DNA from: IMCC26077 sp964561165
Lineage (GTDB): Bacteria; Actinomycetota; Actinomycetes; Nanopelagicales; Nanopelagicaceae
Direction of reading: 5' to 3'
Assembly: GCA_964561165.1 (NCBI GenBank)
Contig: CAZLOJ010000006.1
Location: 1-53,827, forward strand
Length of the DNA: 53,827 bases
In this document: positions 23,839 to 33,184 of the stretch, one piece after another
How positions within the stretch are numbered: the first letter of the stretch is position 1
Layout: every line of letters begins with the position of its first letter
Translations under genes and position numbers: made by a program
The notes under the pieces: model-generated
What the model saw: the letters and a program-made list of their open reading frames with translations, nothing else
Told to the model about the DNA's origin: nothing
The model's database searches: none

Positions 23839-26337
23839 TTAGGGCGTAGGAGCCTCTTGCAGATCTTCAGGCGTGTCAGGGGTTGAAGCGATTGGCGTCG
23901 ATGTAAAAGTGAAGTGCGCATCGCTACCCTCGCCCGCTACATCAATCAGGACCAATTCACCCGCTCCCATCTCGCCAAATAGGAGCTTCTCGGAGAGAAC
24001 ATCTTCAATCTCACGTTGGATCGTCCGACGTAGTGGTCGAGCGCCCATCGCAGCGTCATACCCCTTCGCAGCCAACAGGTTCTTCGCGGCTGGAGTGAGC
24101 TCAAGCCCCATGTCCTTATCTTTAAGGCGGGAATCAACGCCACTGATCATGAGATCGACAATTTGAACAATCTCATTCTGGCTCAACTGATGGAAGACGA
24201 TGATGTCGTCAATACGATTGAGGAATTCTGGGCGGAAATGTGACTTCAATTCATCAGTCACCTTCGCGCGCATCCGATCGTAAGAGGTAAGCGCATCGCC
24301 GCTATTAGCAAAGCCAAGGTTGACCGGCTTGGACGCATCTCGTGTTCCCAAGTTGGTAGTCATGATGATGACTGTGTTCTTGAAGTCAATAACTCTTCCT
24401 TGTGCATCTGTAAGGCGACCATCTTCAAGCACTTGAAGAAGTGAATTGAAGATGTCTGGGTGCGCCTTTTCGATTTCATCGAAGAGCACAACCGAGAATG
24501 GTCGACGTCGAACTTTCTCAGTGAGCTGACCGCCCTCGTCGTATCCGACATATCCCGGAGGTGAACCGAAGAGACGCGAGACGGTGTGGCGCTCTGCATA
24601 TTCGCTCATATCAAGTTGAATCAATGCGCTCTCATCGCCGAATAAGAATGCAGCGAGCGTTCGGGAGAGCTCGGTCTTTCCAACACCGGATGGGCCAGCG
24701 AAGATAAAGGAGCCGCCAGGACGCTTTGGATCTTTCAGACCTGCACGAGAGCGACGAATTGCCTGAGAGAGCGCCTTGATTGCTTGCTCTTGGCCGATAA
24801 CGCGCTTGTGGAGCTCATCTTCCATCTTAAGAAGACGTGCAGTCTCTTCCTCAGTCAACTTAACAACGGGAATGCCTGTGGAGAATGCGAGGACCTCTGC
24901 AATCAACTCTTCGTCGACAACAGAGACTTGATCAAGATCCCCTGCTTTCCAGGTTTTTTCGCGTTCGGCTTTCTCAAGGATTAGCGTCTTCTCTTTATCG
25001 CGAAGAGCTGCTGCCTTTTCGAAGTCTTGGCCATCAATAGCTGATTCTTTCTCGCGTCGCACCGCTGCGATTCGATCATCGAACTCGCGAAGATCTGGTG
25101 GTGCAGTCATGCGCCGAATGCGCAGACGTGATCCAGCCTCATCGATGAGGTCAATCGCCTTATCTGGCAAGAATCGATCTGCTACGTAGCGATCTGCAAG
25201 ATTTGCAGCTGCGGCGAGCGCACCATCGGAGATTGAGACGTGGTGATGAGTCTCGTAGCGATCGCGAAGCCCTTTGAGAATCTCGATTGTCTGGGCAACT
25301 GTTGGCTCAGAGACTTGAATAGGTTGGAAACGTCGCTCCAAGGCTGCATCTTTCTCAAGATGTTTGCGGTACTCATCGAGCGTGGTTGCGCCAATCGTTT
25401 GGAGTTCACCACGAGCAAGCATTGGCTTCAAGATGCTCGCTGCGTCAATCGCACCTTCTGCAGCGCCTGCACCGACAAGCGTATGAATCTCATCGATGAA
25501 AAGGACGATGTCACCGCGAGTACGAATTTCTTTGAGAACTTTCTTCAAGCGCTCTTCGAAATCTCCGCGATAACGGCTACCTGCGACCAGCGCACCTAAA
25601 TCAAGTGAGTAGAGCTGCTTATCTTTAAGCGTCTCTGGAACGTGGCCTTTTACGATTGCTTGCGCAAGACCCTCAACGACTGCGGTCTTTCCGACGCCCG
25701 GCTCACCAATAAGTACTGGGTTGTTCTTGGTGCGACGCGATAGTACTTGCATGACGCGCTCAATTTCGCGCTCACGTCCGATAACTGGGTCGAGCTTTCC
25801 TTCGCGCGCTGCAGCAGTGAGATTGCGACCAAATTGGTCTAATACAAGCGAGGTTGATTGGGTTCCTTCAGCGGGACCACTTGCAACCGCTTCTTTGCCT
25901 TGATAACCGGAGAGCAGTTGAATTACTTGTTGGCGAACGCGATTAAGGTCGGCGCCTAATTTAACAAGAACTTGTGCGGCAACGCCTTCACCTTCACGAA
26001 TCAGACCAAGCAGGATGTGCTCAGTCCCGATGTAGTTATGGCCAAGCTGTAGCGCTTCGCGTAGCGAGAGTTCCAAGACTTTCTTGGCGCGAGGAGTAAA
26101 TGGAATATGACCACTTGGCGCTTGTTGCCCTTGGCCAATGATCTCCTCAACTTGCGCACGAACAGCCTCGAGCGAGATACCAAGCGATTCCATCGCCTTG
26201 GCAGCTACCCCTTCGCCTTCATGGATAAGGCCAAGCAAGATGTGTTCAGTGCCAATGTAATTGTGGTTGAGCATCCGAGCTTCCTCTTGCGCCAATACGA
26301 CAACGCGGCGGGCCCGATCTGTAAAGCGCTCAAACAT
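23839..26337 (-). CDS. clpC: ATP-dependent Clp protease ATP-binding subunit ClpC
   Basis: An 832-residue Hsp100 unfoldase that feeds proteins to ClpP. Two Clp N repeats start with FERFTDRARRVVVLAQEEA and contain NYIGTEHILLGLIHEGEGVA and its second copy (about 26-45 and 101-120). D1 has GEPGVGKTA (about 210), the UVR-like middle segment is FEKAAALRDKEKTL (about 430) and D2 has GPSGVGKTELS (about 550) with sensor and C-terminal regions. The start has AAAGGAGC just upstream. It ends convergently three bases from mutY. In Mycobacterium lsr2 lies between clpC1 and lysS; here a peptidase E-like and an acetyltransferase gene take that place. Confidence 0.97.
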   Translation of the reverse strand: MFERFTDRARRVVVLAQEEARMLNHNYIGTEHILLGLIHEGEGVAAKAMESLGISLEAVRAQVEEIIGQGQQAPSGHIPFTPRAKKVLELSLREALQLGHNYIGTEHILLGLIREGEGVAAQVLVKLGADLNRVRQQVIQLLSGYQGKEAVASGPAEGTQSTSLVLDQFGRNLTAAAREGKLDPVIGREREIERVMQVLSRRTKNNPVLIGEPGVGKTAVVEGLAQAIVKGHVPETLKDKQLYSLDLGALVAGSRYRGDFEERLKKVLKEIRTRGDIVLFIDEIHTLVGAGAAEGAIDAASILKPMLARGELQTIGATTLDEYRKHLEKDAALERRFQPIQVSEPTVAQTIEILKGLRDRYETHHHVSISDGALAAAANLADRYVADRFLPDKAIDLIDEAGSRLRIRRMTAPPDLREFDDRIAAVRREKESAIDGQDFEKAAALRDKEKTLILEKAEREKTWKAGDLDQVSVVDEELIAEVLAFSTGIPVVKLTEEETARLLKMEDELHKRVIGQEQAIKALSQAIRRSRAGLKDPKRPGGSFIFAGPSGVGKTELSRTLAAFLFGDESALIQLDMSEYAERHTVSRLFGSPPGYVGYDEGGQLTEKVRRRPFSVVLFDEIEKAHPDIFNSLLQVLEDGRLTDAQGRVIDFKNTVIIMTTNLGTRDASKPVNLGFANSGDALTSYDRMRAKVTDELKSHFRPEFLNRIDDIIVFHQLSQNEIVQIVDLMISGVDSRLKDKDMGLELTPAAKNLLAAKGYDAAMGARPLRRTIQREIEDVLSEKLLFGEMGAGELVLIDVAGEGSDAHFTFTSTPIASTPDTPEDLQEAPTP

Positions 26338-26354
26338 GATGCTCCTTTTGTTTT

Positions 26355-26374
26355 TCTCTGTACTTCTCTGAACT
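26355..26374. repeat. Tandem 10-bp repeat in the clpC leader region
   Basis: TCTCTGTACT and TCTCTGAACT are adjacent, one mismatch apart, starting 18 bases before the clpC start. On the minus strand they read as two AGTNCAGAGA units one helical turn apart. The rest of the 144-base region (26338-26481) shows no clear HspR or CtsR site. Confidence 0.45.
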
Positions 26375-26481
26375 TCTAACTACTGCTCTCGCCTGCCCTA
26401 AGCCTAGAGCTGGAGAGGGGAAGAGTTCATCTCGATTTTCTCGCCCCGCTTGTGAACGGTATAACGCCAGCGCCAGCCCAC

Positions 26482-27051
26482 TTATGCCCGAATTTCGACC
26501 CCGCTAGATTTAGCCAGGATTTCGTCAGTATTGGCTACTGCTAGCCCCTGTCCCTCTGGCAGCCCATAGAGCAGACCTGGTCGGGCCGGTAACTCGCCTC
26601 GAAAGTGGACTAACGCCTCGAACGCTCCAAGGGCCAAGCCTGGATGCCAGCTACCGCCCATCGTGAATCCGCGCCCCAAAACCATCGCCCCTGCGCTCGC
26701 ACCATAAATCACCCCACGCTGGAAGAACTCTTCCAGCTCGACTTTATGCGGTGCTAGCTCGCTCAGAAGTTTCACCGGCGAACCACCAGGGAGGATCAGC
26801 ACATCTACTTGAGCCAGTGTTGCTGTTGATATTTCTGCGATTTCTGTCAGCTCCACACCATGTAACGAAAAATACCCTGAGGCAAATGCAACTGTTGCAA
26901 CTTTATCCCGCTCGCTTACGCTCGCACCTGGGAAGATTCCAACCTGCGCACCAATTATTGATTTAACAAAAAAATCATCAAATTCAAAAGACTCATCATC
27001 GTCAGCATGAAATTCATTGCCACCGTGTAGAAATAGCGTCGCGTGTAGCAA
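26482..27051 (-). CDS. Peptidase E-like (S51 family) protein
   Basis: A 189-residue alpha/beta protein of the class-I glutamine-amidotransferase-like fold. The nucleophile elbow YGASAGAMVLG (about 118-128, Ser nucleophile) and the preceding DVLILPGGSP (about 88-97) match dipeptidase E/cyanophycinase-type S51 peptidases, which cleave after N-terminal Asp. The length is shorter than the E. coli enzyme (229 aa), and the region around the expected catalytic His/Glu is not certain, so substrate is open. It lies seven bases after the acetyltransferase gene on the same strand, at the end of the long cofactor operon, and 144 bases before clpC. Confidence 0.75.
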   Translation of the reverse strand: MLHATLFLHGGNEFHADDDESFEFDDFFVKSIIGAQVGIFPGASVSERDKVATVAFASGYFSLHGVELTEIAEISTATLAQVDVLILPGGSPVKLLSELAPHKVELEEFFQRGVIYGASAGAMVLGRGFTMGGSWHPGLALGAFEALVHFRGELPARPGLLYGLPEGQGLAVANTDEILAKSSGVEIRA

Positions 27052-27058
27052 GGGGTGC

Positions 27059-27556
27059 TCAGAGAACCTTTAACATTCGGGTATTTCCTAACGTATTTGG
27101 TTTCACAGATTCTAAATCGAGAAATTCTGCGATACCTTCATCGTAGGAACGTAGTAGTTGTTGGTAAACGTCAGGAGCAACTGGGGCTCCCTGAATTTCA
27201 ACAAAACCATGTTTCGCAAAGAAGTCAGTTTCGAAAGTGAGGCAGAACAATCTTTTAACACCAATTTCGATTGCGCGCGTGATGATTCGATCAAGAATCA
27301 TGTGTCCGATTCCGTGTTTGCGCAAACTCTCTCTTACCGCCATCGTGCGAACTTCAGCCAAGTCTTCCCAGAGAATATGGAGCGCTCCACAACCAACTAC
27401 CTCTCCATCGAGCTCAGCGACCGTGAACTCTTGAACATCTTCGTAAAGCGTGACAGTTTCCTTTGAGAGTAAGCGTCGCTGCAGCGCATATTCGTCGATC
27501 ATCGCTCTGATTGTTTTGATATCAGAGGTCTTTGCAGGTCTGATTATCGGGTTCAT
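27059..27556 (-). CDS. GNAT N-acetyltransferase, ArgA/Rv2747-like (N-acetylglutamate synthase candidate)
   Basis: A 165-residue GNAT-fold acetyltransferase. The acetyl-CoA loop VRESLRKHGIGHMILDRII (about 94-112, RxxGxG-type) follows the strand AEVRTMAV. The start IIRPAKTSDIKTIRAMIDEY, the ELDGEVVGCGALHILWEDLAE strand pair and the C-terminal LTFETDFFAKHGF segment resemble the short actinobacterial N-acetylglutamate synthases such as Rv2747, which acetylate glutamate or glutamine to begin arginine synthesis. This is a family call; other amino acids are possible. It overlaps lysS by four bases and so belongs to the long operon. Confidence 0.78.
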   Translation of the reverse strand: MNPIIRPAKTSDIKTIRAMIDEYALQRRLLSKETVTLYEDVQEFTVAELDGEVVGCGALHILWEDLAEVRTMAVRESLRKHGIGHMILDRIITRAIEIGVKRLFCLTFETDFFAKHGFVEIQGAPVAPDVYQQLLRSYDEGIAEFLDLESVKPNTLGNTRMLKVL

Positions 27557-29061
27557 TCGGGTTTAACCAACGGAAAGAGAATTGTCTCTCGAATGCCAAG
27601 GCCAGTTAGCGCCATGAGTAGACGATCGACACCCATTCCCATTCCCGCGGTCGGAGGCATACCCACTTCGAGTGCGCGCAAGAAGTCTTCATCGAGCGCC
27701 ATCGCTTCAAGATCACCCTTTGCGCCAAGTTGCGCTTGGGCGACTAGGCGTTCGCGTTGGATAACGGGATCGACCAACTCTGAATATCCAGTGGCTAACT
27801 CAAAGCCATCTACATATAGATCCCATTTTTCAACTACTCCTGGCAGCTCGCGATGGCTGCGAACAAGTGGCGAGGTATCTACGGGATAACCCATCACGAA
27901 AGTAGGCCCAGTAAAAGTTTCGATCACTAGATGCTCGAAAAGCTCTTCAACGAGCTTGCCATGAATCCACTTTGGATCCACGCTTAACCCGACCTTCTTC
28001 GCGTACTCGACCAACTTCTCGTATGAGGTGTGTGGCGCTACTTCCTCACCTAAAGCGTGCGAGACAGCATCGAAGAGCGAAATCTCTTGCCACTTTCCAC
28101 CAAGATCGCTCTCGCGTCCATCAAAATGTTTTACGACAGTTGTCCCGAAGATCGAATTCGCAGCTTCCTGAACTAGGCCCCGAGTAAGTTCCATTCCATC
28201 GCGCCAGTCTCCATATGCTTGGTACGACTCAATCATGGCAAATTCAGGAGAGTGGCTCGAGTCGGCGCCTTCGTTTCTAAAGTTTCGGTTAATCTCAAAA
28301 ACCCGTTCGATCCCACCGACTAGACATCGCTTGAGATATAACTCAGGAGCGATTCGTAAGAAGAGCTCCATGTCATAGGCATTGATATGCGTCTTAAATG
28401 GACGAGCGGCTGCCCCGCCGTGCAGCACTTGCAACATTGGCGTCTCGACTTCGACAAACTCGCGCGCGGCAAATGATGAACGCAACGATGTCATTACTGC
28501 AGGACGCAAGCGCGCAATTGTTCTCGCATCAGGACGAACAATTAAGTCGACGTAGCGTTGTCTAACTCGAGTCTCTTCAGAGAGCGGTTTATGTTCGACT
28601 GGTAGTGGACGTAGAGCTTTTGCTGCCATCTGCCAGCTTGTGGCAAGTACTGAAAGTTCACCGCGTTTAGAAGTGATTATTTCACCGGTGACGCTAACGA
28701 GATCACCTAAATCTACAAATGTCTTCCATTGCTCCAAAGTTTCCGCACCAACTTGATCAAGAGAGAACATCGCTTGGAGCTCAGTACCTTCGCCCTCACG
28801 TAAGGTTGCAAAGGCAAGCTTGCCGGTATCGCGTTTGAAAATGACCCGTCCAGTCACACTCTCAATCGCACCGCTCTTTACATCAACTTCTAGATGGCCG
28901 AACTTCTCACGAACAGCTTTCAAGGAGTTCGTTCTTGGCACGGCAACTGGGTAGGGCTCCTGCCCATTAGCTAAAAGTGAGTCACGTTTTTGACGGCGAA
29001 CTTGCATCTGCTCCGGAAGATCATCGACCTCGGAGGCGCCATTGAGCTCTGATTCCGCCAT
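27553..29061 (-). CDS. lysS: Lysyl-tRNA synthetase (class II)
   Basis: A 502-residue class II synthetase. The N-terminal OB-fold anticodon-binding domain (about 55-160) is followed by motif 1 (RSSFAAREFVEVETPMLQV), motif 2 (FEINRNFRNEGADSSHSPEF) and motif 3 (GMGMGVDRLLMALTG, near the C-terminus). Lysine-binding Glu residues appear in ELYLKRCLVGG and the FELATGYSEL segment. No MprF-like membrane part is fused. It starts 17 bases after coaX without a ribosome site but with TACCCT six bases upstream, so it may have its own leaderless promoter within the operon. Confidence 0.96.
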   Translation of the reverse strand: MAESELNGASEVDDLPEQMQVRRQKRDSLLANGQEPYPVAVPRTNSLKAVREKFGHLEVDVKSGAIESVTGRVIFKRDTGKLAFATLREGEGTELQAMFSLDQVGAETLEQWKTFVDLGDLVSVTGEIITSKRGELSVLATSWQMAAKALRPLPVEHKPLSEETRVRQRYVDLIVRPDARTIARLRPAVMTSLRSSFAAREFVEVETPMLQVLHGGAAARPFKTHINAYDMELFLRIAPELYLKRCLVGGIERVFEINRNFRNEGADSSHSPEFAMIESYQAYGDWRDGMELTRGLVQEAANSIFGTTVVKHFDGRESDLGGKWQEISLFDAVSHALGEEVAPHTSYEKLVEYAKKVGLSVDPKWIHGKLVEELFEHLVIETFTGPTFVMGYPVDTSPLVRSHRELPGVVEKWDLYVDGFELATGYSELVDPVIQRERLVAQAQLGAKGDLEAMALDEDFLRALEVGMPPTAGMGMGVDRLLMALTGLGIRETILFPLVKPE

Positions 29062-29067
29062 GAGTAG

Positions 29068-29073
29068 AGGGTA
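29068..29073 (-). promoter_or_regulatory. -10 element TACCCT, leaderless lysS start
   Basis: TACCCT on the minus strand, then CTACTC, then the lysS ATG at 29061. It lies within the 17-base gap between coaX and lysS and would be an internal operon promoter. Confidence 0.4.
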
Positions 29074-29078
29074 CCGGC

Positions 29079-29849
29079 TTAGTGGTTCCGCTCGTGGACA
29101 AGTCGCAACCCAATGAGCGTGAGGTCTGGCTCATGGAAATCAACCGTTTCACACTCATCAATCACGAGGCTGGCAAGTCCCCCGGTTGCCACAACAGTGA
29201 TGTGTGCGCCGCCGCTCTCCGCTAACTCATCGCTAATCCGACGAACAAGTCCATCCACCTGCCCCGCAAAGCCATAAATAGTTCCAGATTGCAGAGCTTC
29301 TACAGTGTTCTTTCCAATTGGTGAACGCGGCTTGATCAACTCCACCTTACGCAACTGCGCAGCGCGCGAAGCAAGAGCATCGACGGAGATTTCGATTCCT
29401 GGCGCAAGCGCGCCACCCAAAAACTCGCCTTTGACTGAGACGACATCGAGATTCGTTGATGTTCCAAAATCAACAACAATCACTGCGCCATCTGCACCAA
29501 ATAATGTATGCGCCGCCAAAGTATTTGCAATGCGATCTGAACCAATCTCCTTAGGATTATCAACCAAAAGAGGAACGCCTGTCTTTATGCCCGGCTCCAA
29601 AATCGTTGATGGAATATTTGAGTAATGCCGGGTGAGCATGGTGCGCAGCTCGCGCAAGACAGCCGGTACTGTCGAACAAAGTGAGATGCCATCAATCTCA
29701 TAATCTTCGACTAGTGATCGATATTTGATCCATAATTCATCGGCAGTATCACGAGTATCTGTCTTTACTCGCCATGAGTGCAGGATCTCATCACCATCGA
29801 AGATACCTAACACCGTATTGGTATTACCAACATCGATTGTTAACAGCAT
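29079..29849 (-). CDS. coaX: Type III pantothenate kinase
   Basis: A 256-residue ASKHA-fold kinase that phosphorylates pantothenate, the first step of CoA synthesis. The phosphate 1 motif LTIDVGNTNTVLGIF (3-17), the VGSDRIANTLAA-type segment (IGSDRIANTLAAHTLFG, about 102) and phosphate 2 VIVVDFGTSTNLDVVS (about 122-137) are visible, as is GTIYGFAGQVDGLV. It shares one base with the nadC end (29849). Together with panC upstream it covers pantothenate activation; panD and panB are not in this window. Confidence 0.95.
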   Translation of the reverse strand: MLLTIDVGNTNTVLGIFDGDEILHSWRVKTDTRDTADELWIKYRSLVEDYEIDGISLCSTVPAVLRELRTMLTRHYSNIPSTILEPGIKTGVPLLVDNPKEIGSDRIANTLAAHTLFGADGAVIVVDFGTSTNLDVVSVKGEFLGGALAPGIEISVDALASRAAQLRKVELIKPRSPIGKNTVEALQSGTIYGFAGQVDGLVRRISDELAESGGAHITVVATGGLASLVIDECETVDFHEPDLTLIGLRLVHERNH

Positions 29850-30694
29850 TATTTAACCTCACTTATATCAAGGCCGATATCGAGAATCGGAGCGGAGTGT
29901 GTAATTGCGCCTACTGCAATGTAATCGACGCCAGATTCGGCATACTCGCGAACTCGATCTAACGAGATTCCACCGGAGGCTTCTAGCTTCACGCGACCAT
30001 TTGTGATGCGTACTGCTTCACGACATTGTTCTGGCGTCATATTGTCGAGCAGTACCTCTTGGACTCCTGCAGAAATTGCATCCTCCAATTGATCTAACCG
30101 ATCAATCTCTACCTCAATTAAAATCCCAGGGAAATGATTCTTTATCGCGGCAACGGCTGCGGTGATTCCACCGACCGCTGCGATGTGGTTATCTTTTATC
30201 AACGCGCTCTCAGCCAGATTGAGCCGATGATTTACACCACCGCCGCAAAGAACCGCATACTTCTCTAGATCACGCCAACCAGGGGTTGTTTTCCGGGTAT
30301 CGCGAATCTTCGCTTTGGTTCCCGAGATTGCTTCGACCCATGTACTAGCTGCCGTCGAAATTCCCGAGAGTCGGGAGAGAAAATTCAAGGCCGTTCGTTC
30401 AGCAACGAGCATCTCTCGCGTGCGCGCAGCAACTTTGAGCACGGTTACGCCAGCACCTACCTGATTTCCGTCTGAGATTCGTGAAAGTATTTCGTAACCG
30501 CCGGTGCACACGCGATCAATCACAACAATTGCAACATCTATTCCAGAAACCACGCCAGCTTTGCGAGTCCGAAACTCCGCTACGCAGCGTTGGTTTGCTG
30601 GAATCGTCGCAGCTGTGGTGACATCTAATGCACCTACAAAATCCTCAGCAATAGCAGCATCAATTCGCGCAATTAGAAGATCCCGATCAATCAT
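29849..30694 (-). CDS. nadC: Nicotinate-nucleotide pyrophosphorylase (carboxylating)
   Basis: A 281-residue quinolinate phosphoribosyltransferase that makes nicotinate mononucleotide from quinolinate and PRPP. The N-terminal ferredoxin-like part has EDFVGALDVTTAATI, and the barrel has AERTALNFLSRLSGIST (about 100), RDTRKTTPGWRDLEKYAV (about 132-149), the HRLNLAESALIKDNHI segment (about 156-171), EVEIDRLDQ and ASGGISLDRVREYA (about 240). It overlaps nadB by eight bases. The source of quinolinate requires nadA, which is not in this window although it usually precedes nadB in Actinomycetota. Confidence 0.96.
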   Translation of the reverse strand: MIDRDLLIARIDAAIAEDFVGALDVTTAATIPANQRCVAEFRTRKAGVVSGIDVAIVVIDRVCTGGYEILSRISDGNQVGAGVTVLKVAARTREMLVAERTALNFLSRLSGISTAASTWVEAISGTKAKIRDTRKTTPGWRDLEKYAVLCGGGVNHRLNLAESALIKDNHIAAVGGITAAVAAIKNHFPGILIEVEIDRLDQLEDAISAGVQEVLLDNMTPEQCREAVRITNGRVKLEASGGISLDRVREYAESGVDYIAVGAITHSAPILDIGLDISEVK

Positions 30695-32306
30695 TGCTCA
30701 CCTCTTCGAAACGATGGGTTAGTTTGCCCGCGCCATCCATTTGCTCGACTATCCGTCGCAACCATGTATCAGACTCATTCGGAAAATCCTCACGCCAATG
30801 CGAACCTCGGGTCTCCTCACGGATGAGCGCAGAGGCGACAATGACTTGTGCCAAGGTGAAGAGATTTGTCGCTTCCCAGGCTTCCACACATGGCTTGTCA
30901 CTCACTGATCGGCTGATTTCTTCTAAACGCTGCGCAGTACTCTCTAGTGATAATCGCGTACGAATTACCCCGGCGCCAACACTCATCGCATTCGCAATCT
31001 CCGTGCGCGACTCTGGAGCAATCAGAATCTCCGCACTCGACATCATTACTGGCTCTTCCCGTTTGAATTTACGTAAAGTCATATGTATGTCATCTGCAAT
31101 TCGCGCAGCAAAAACTAGCCCTTCAAGAAGGGAATTAGATGCTAATCGATTGGCGCCATGAACTCCTGTGCATGCAGTTTCCCCGCATGCATATAAACCG
31201 GGAACTGAAGAGCGACCAGCCAGATCTACACGAACTCCACCAGAGGCATAGTGAGCAGCCGGCGCCACTGGAATCAAATCTCGATCAGGACTAATTCCAT
31301 GGTCGACACACGATTGATAGATATTTGGAAACCGTTCGGAGAAGTTTGCAACTTTGCTCACATCAAGCCAGACATGGCGCGAGCCACTCTCTAACATCTG
31401 GCTCATAATGGCTTTTGCAACGACGTCGCGCGGGGCAAGGTCGGCCAGCGGGTGTATTCCGATCATGAACTGTTCTTTGGCATCGTTGAGCAAAATTGCG
31501 CCTTCACCACGAACGGCTTCACTGATTAAGGGTTGTTGTCCTGAACTTTTCGCACCTAAATAGAGAACTGTTGGATGAAATTGAATGAATTCAACATCTG
31601 CAACATCTGCTCCAGCGCGCAGGGCGAGTGCGACGCCATCCCCCGTTGATACCGAAGGGTTGGTCGTTTGTGCGAAGACTTGACCTAGTCCACCAGTTCC
31701 TAGAATCACCGCTTTCGCCAGCGCACGTCCAACTCCATCGCGCGAACCTTCACCGATCACGTGGAGCGTGACGCCACAGACTCTTCCAGATTCACTCTTT
31801 AGTGCATCGAGTACAAGAGCATGTTCAATGACCTCAATACCGGGATCATCAGTTACGGCTGCAAGAAGTGCGCGTGAAATTTCGGCACCAGTTGCATCGC
31901 CACCAGCATGCAAAATTCGATTCTTTAAGTGGCCACCTTCACGAGTTAACGCAATCTCTCCACTGGCTGCGCGATCGAAAACTGCACCTCGGGCGATTAG
32001 GCGAGCAACAGCTTCTGGCCCTTCTGTAACAAGCGCGTGTACAGCTTTGCGATCACAAAGTCCTGCACCAGCTTTCAAAGTATCTGCTTCATGTTCGGCA
32101 GGCGAATCACCCGGCCCGAGCGCTGCTGCGATGCCACCTTGCGCCCATTTTGTTGAACCTTCATCAACGCGCGCTTTTGTTACAAGTAACACTGAATATC
32201 CGTAAGCCCGAATCTGCAGCGCAGTTGTAAGCCCTGCAATTCCAGAACCTACGATGATCACATCTGAAGTGATGGTCCAGCCAGGGCGCGGAGCGAGAAG
32301 TTTCAT
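30687..32306 (-). CDS. nadB: L-aspartate oxidase
   Basis: A 539-residue FAD flavoprotein that oxidises aspartate to iminoaspartate for NAD synthesis. The dinucleotide-binding motif DVIIVGSGIAGLTTALQIR (about 15-33), KWAQGGIAAALG (about 53), VILGTGGLGQVFAQTTNP (about 200-217), EFIQFHPTVLY (about 238) and the C-terminal GANRLASNSLLEGLVFAAR (about 383-401) are typical. The region with the active-site Arg is intact (VARDVVAKAI-type, here APRDVVAKAIMSQM). Its start overlaps the panC stop by four bases and its end overlaps nadC. Confidence 0.96.
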   Translation of the reverse strand: MKLLAPRPGWTITSDVIIVGSGIAGLTTALQIRAYGYSVLLVTKARVDEGSTKWAQGGIAAALGPGDSPAEHEADTLKAGAGLCDRKAVHALVTEGPEAVARLIARGAVFDRAASGEIALTREGGHLKNRILHAGGDATGAEISRALLAAVTDDPGIEVIEHALVLDALKSESGRVCGVTLHVIGEGSRDGVGRALAKAVILGTGGLGQVFAQTTNPSVSTGDGVALALRAGADVADVEFIQFHPTVLYLGAKSSGQQPLISEAVRGEGAILLNDAKEQFMIGIHPLADLAPRDVVAKAIMSQMLESGSRHVWLDVSKVANFSERFPNIYQSCVDHGISPDRDLIPVAPAAHYASGGVRVDLAGRSSVPGLYACGETACTGVHGANRLASNSLLEGLVFAARIADDIHMTLRKFKREEPVMMSSAEILIAPESRTEIANAMSVGAGVIRTRLSLESTAQRLEEISRSVSDKPCVEAWEATNLFTLAQVIVASALIREETRGSHWREDFPNESDTWLRRIVEQMDGAGKLTHRFEEVSND

Positions 32307-33133
32307 ATCCGCCCCTTCACGCGATGCGAGAAATTATCGATTAACCGTACCGATCCTATCCACCCAGCGAGTAAGACCTGAACCTGGCCCGTGAAATCAC
32401 CAGTTACCGGAAGCAGCGTCTCTGGGTCGACAATCACCGCATAATCAAGGGTGAAACCAGGCTCTTGCGCAAAGACCTCAGCAAGTGCAACCTGCACACT
32501 CGATAAAGAATCATATTCTTTGGCGGTGCGCTGAGCCCTCGGCAAGACTTGAGCGATGATCAACTCATCGCTACTCAATCTGCTATTTCGTGAGGAGAGC
32601 GCGATGCCATTGGCATCACGGATTGTCTCTCCTGCAATAATTGAGATATTCGGGAATATTTCTCGTGCGAACTTTTTAATGAGGAAAAGTTGTTGAAAGT
32701 CTTTCTCGCCAAATATTGCATAACGTGGATTTGCTAATGTAAATAAGCGATTGATAACGGTAAGAACGCCGGAGAAGTGGTTGGGACGTGCAGCCCCTTC
32801 GTACAAATCACCGAGTGGTCCTGCAGGTATCAACGGAACATTCGCCAGACCTTCAGGATAAATCTCATCAACTGATGGTGACCATAGATAATCAGCGCCC
32901 GCGCTCGCTGCAAGCTCGAGATCTTGAGCGAGTGTTTTCGGGTATTTCGCTAAATCGGTGCTTGATTCAAATTGAGTTGGATTGACATAGACACTTACCA
33001 AAACTTTCTTGCCAAACTTTTTTGCACTACTAATTAACGCTAGATGTCCATCATGGAGCGCGCCCATAGTTGGTACGAAAGCGAGCTGCGCAATCGGCTC
33101 ACTCCATACCGTTAGGTCCGTTAGGTGCTGCAT
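32303..33133 (-). CDS. panC: Pantoate-beta-alanine ligase
   Basis: A 276-residue class I-like ligase that condenses pantoate with beta-alanine using ATP. The HIGH-like motif PTMGALHDGHLALI (about 21-34), VSVYVNPTQF (about 46-55), HFSGVLTVINRLF (about 118), FGEKDFQQLFLI (about 141-152) and the KMSKS-like ALSSRNSRLSS (about 173-183) are clear. The start ATG has GGAG seven bases upstream, which fixes it, and lies 51 bases after folK. No panD is present in the neighbourhood, so beta-alanine must come from elsewhere in the genome or the medium. Confidence 0.96.
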   Translation of the reverse strand: MQHLTDLTVWSEPIAQLAFVPTMGALHDGHLALISSAKKFGKKVLVSVYVNPTQFESSTDLAKYPKTLAQDLELAASAGADYLWSPSVDEIYPEGLANVPLIPAGPLGDLYEGAARPNHFSGVLTVINRLFTLANPRYAIFGEKDFQQLFLIKKFAREIFPNISIIAGETIRDANGIALSSRNSRLSSDELIIAQVLPRAQRTAKEYDSLSSVQVALAEVFAQEPGFTLDYAVIVDPETLLPVTGDFTGQVQVLLAGWIGSVRLIDNFSHRVKGRI

Positions 33134-33184
33134 TTTCGGCTCCAGTCCGCTTGGGGTACCAGGCGGTTAAAGCGTATCGCGCTC

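Noticed and set aside
26460..26481. ClgR-like CGC/GCG site near the clpC promoter (GGCGCTGGCG on the minus strand)
   Set aside because: Only part of the known ClgR consensus is present, and it lies at the far end of the region, over 120 bases before clpC.
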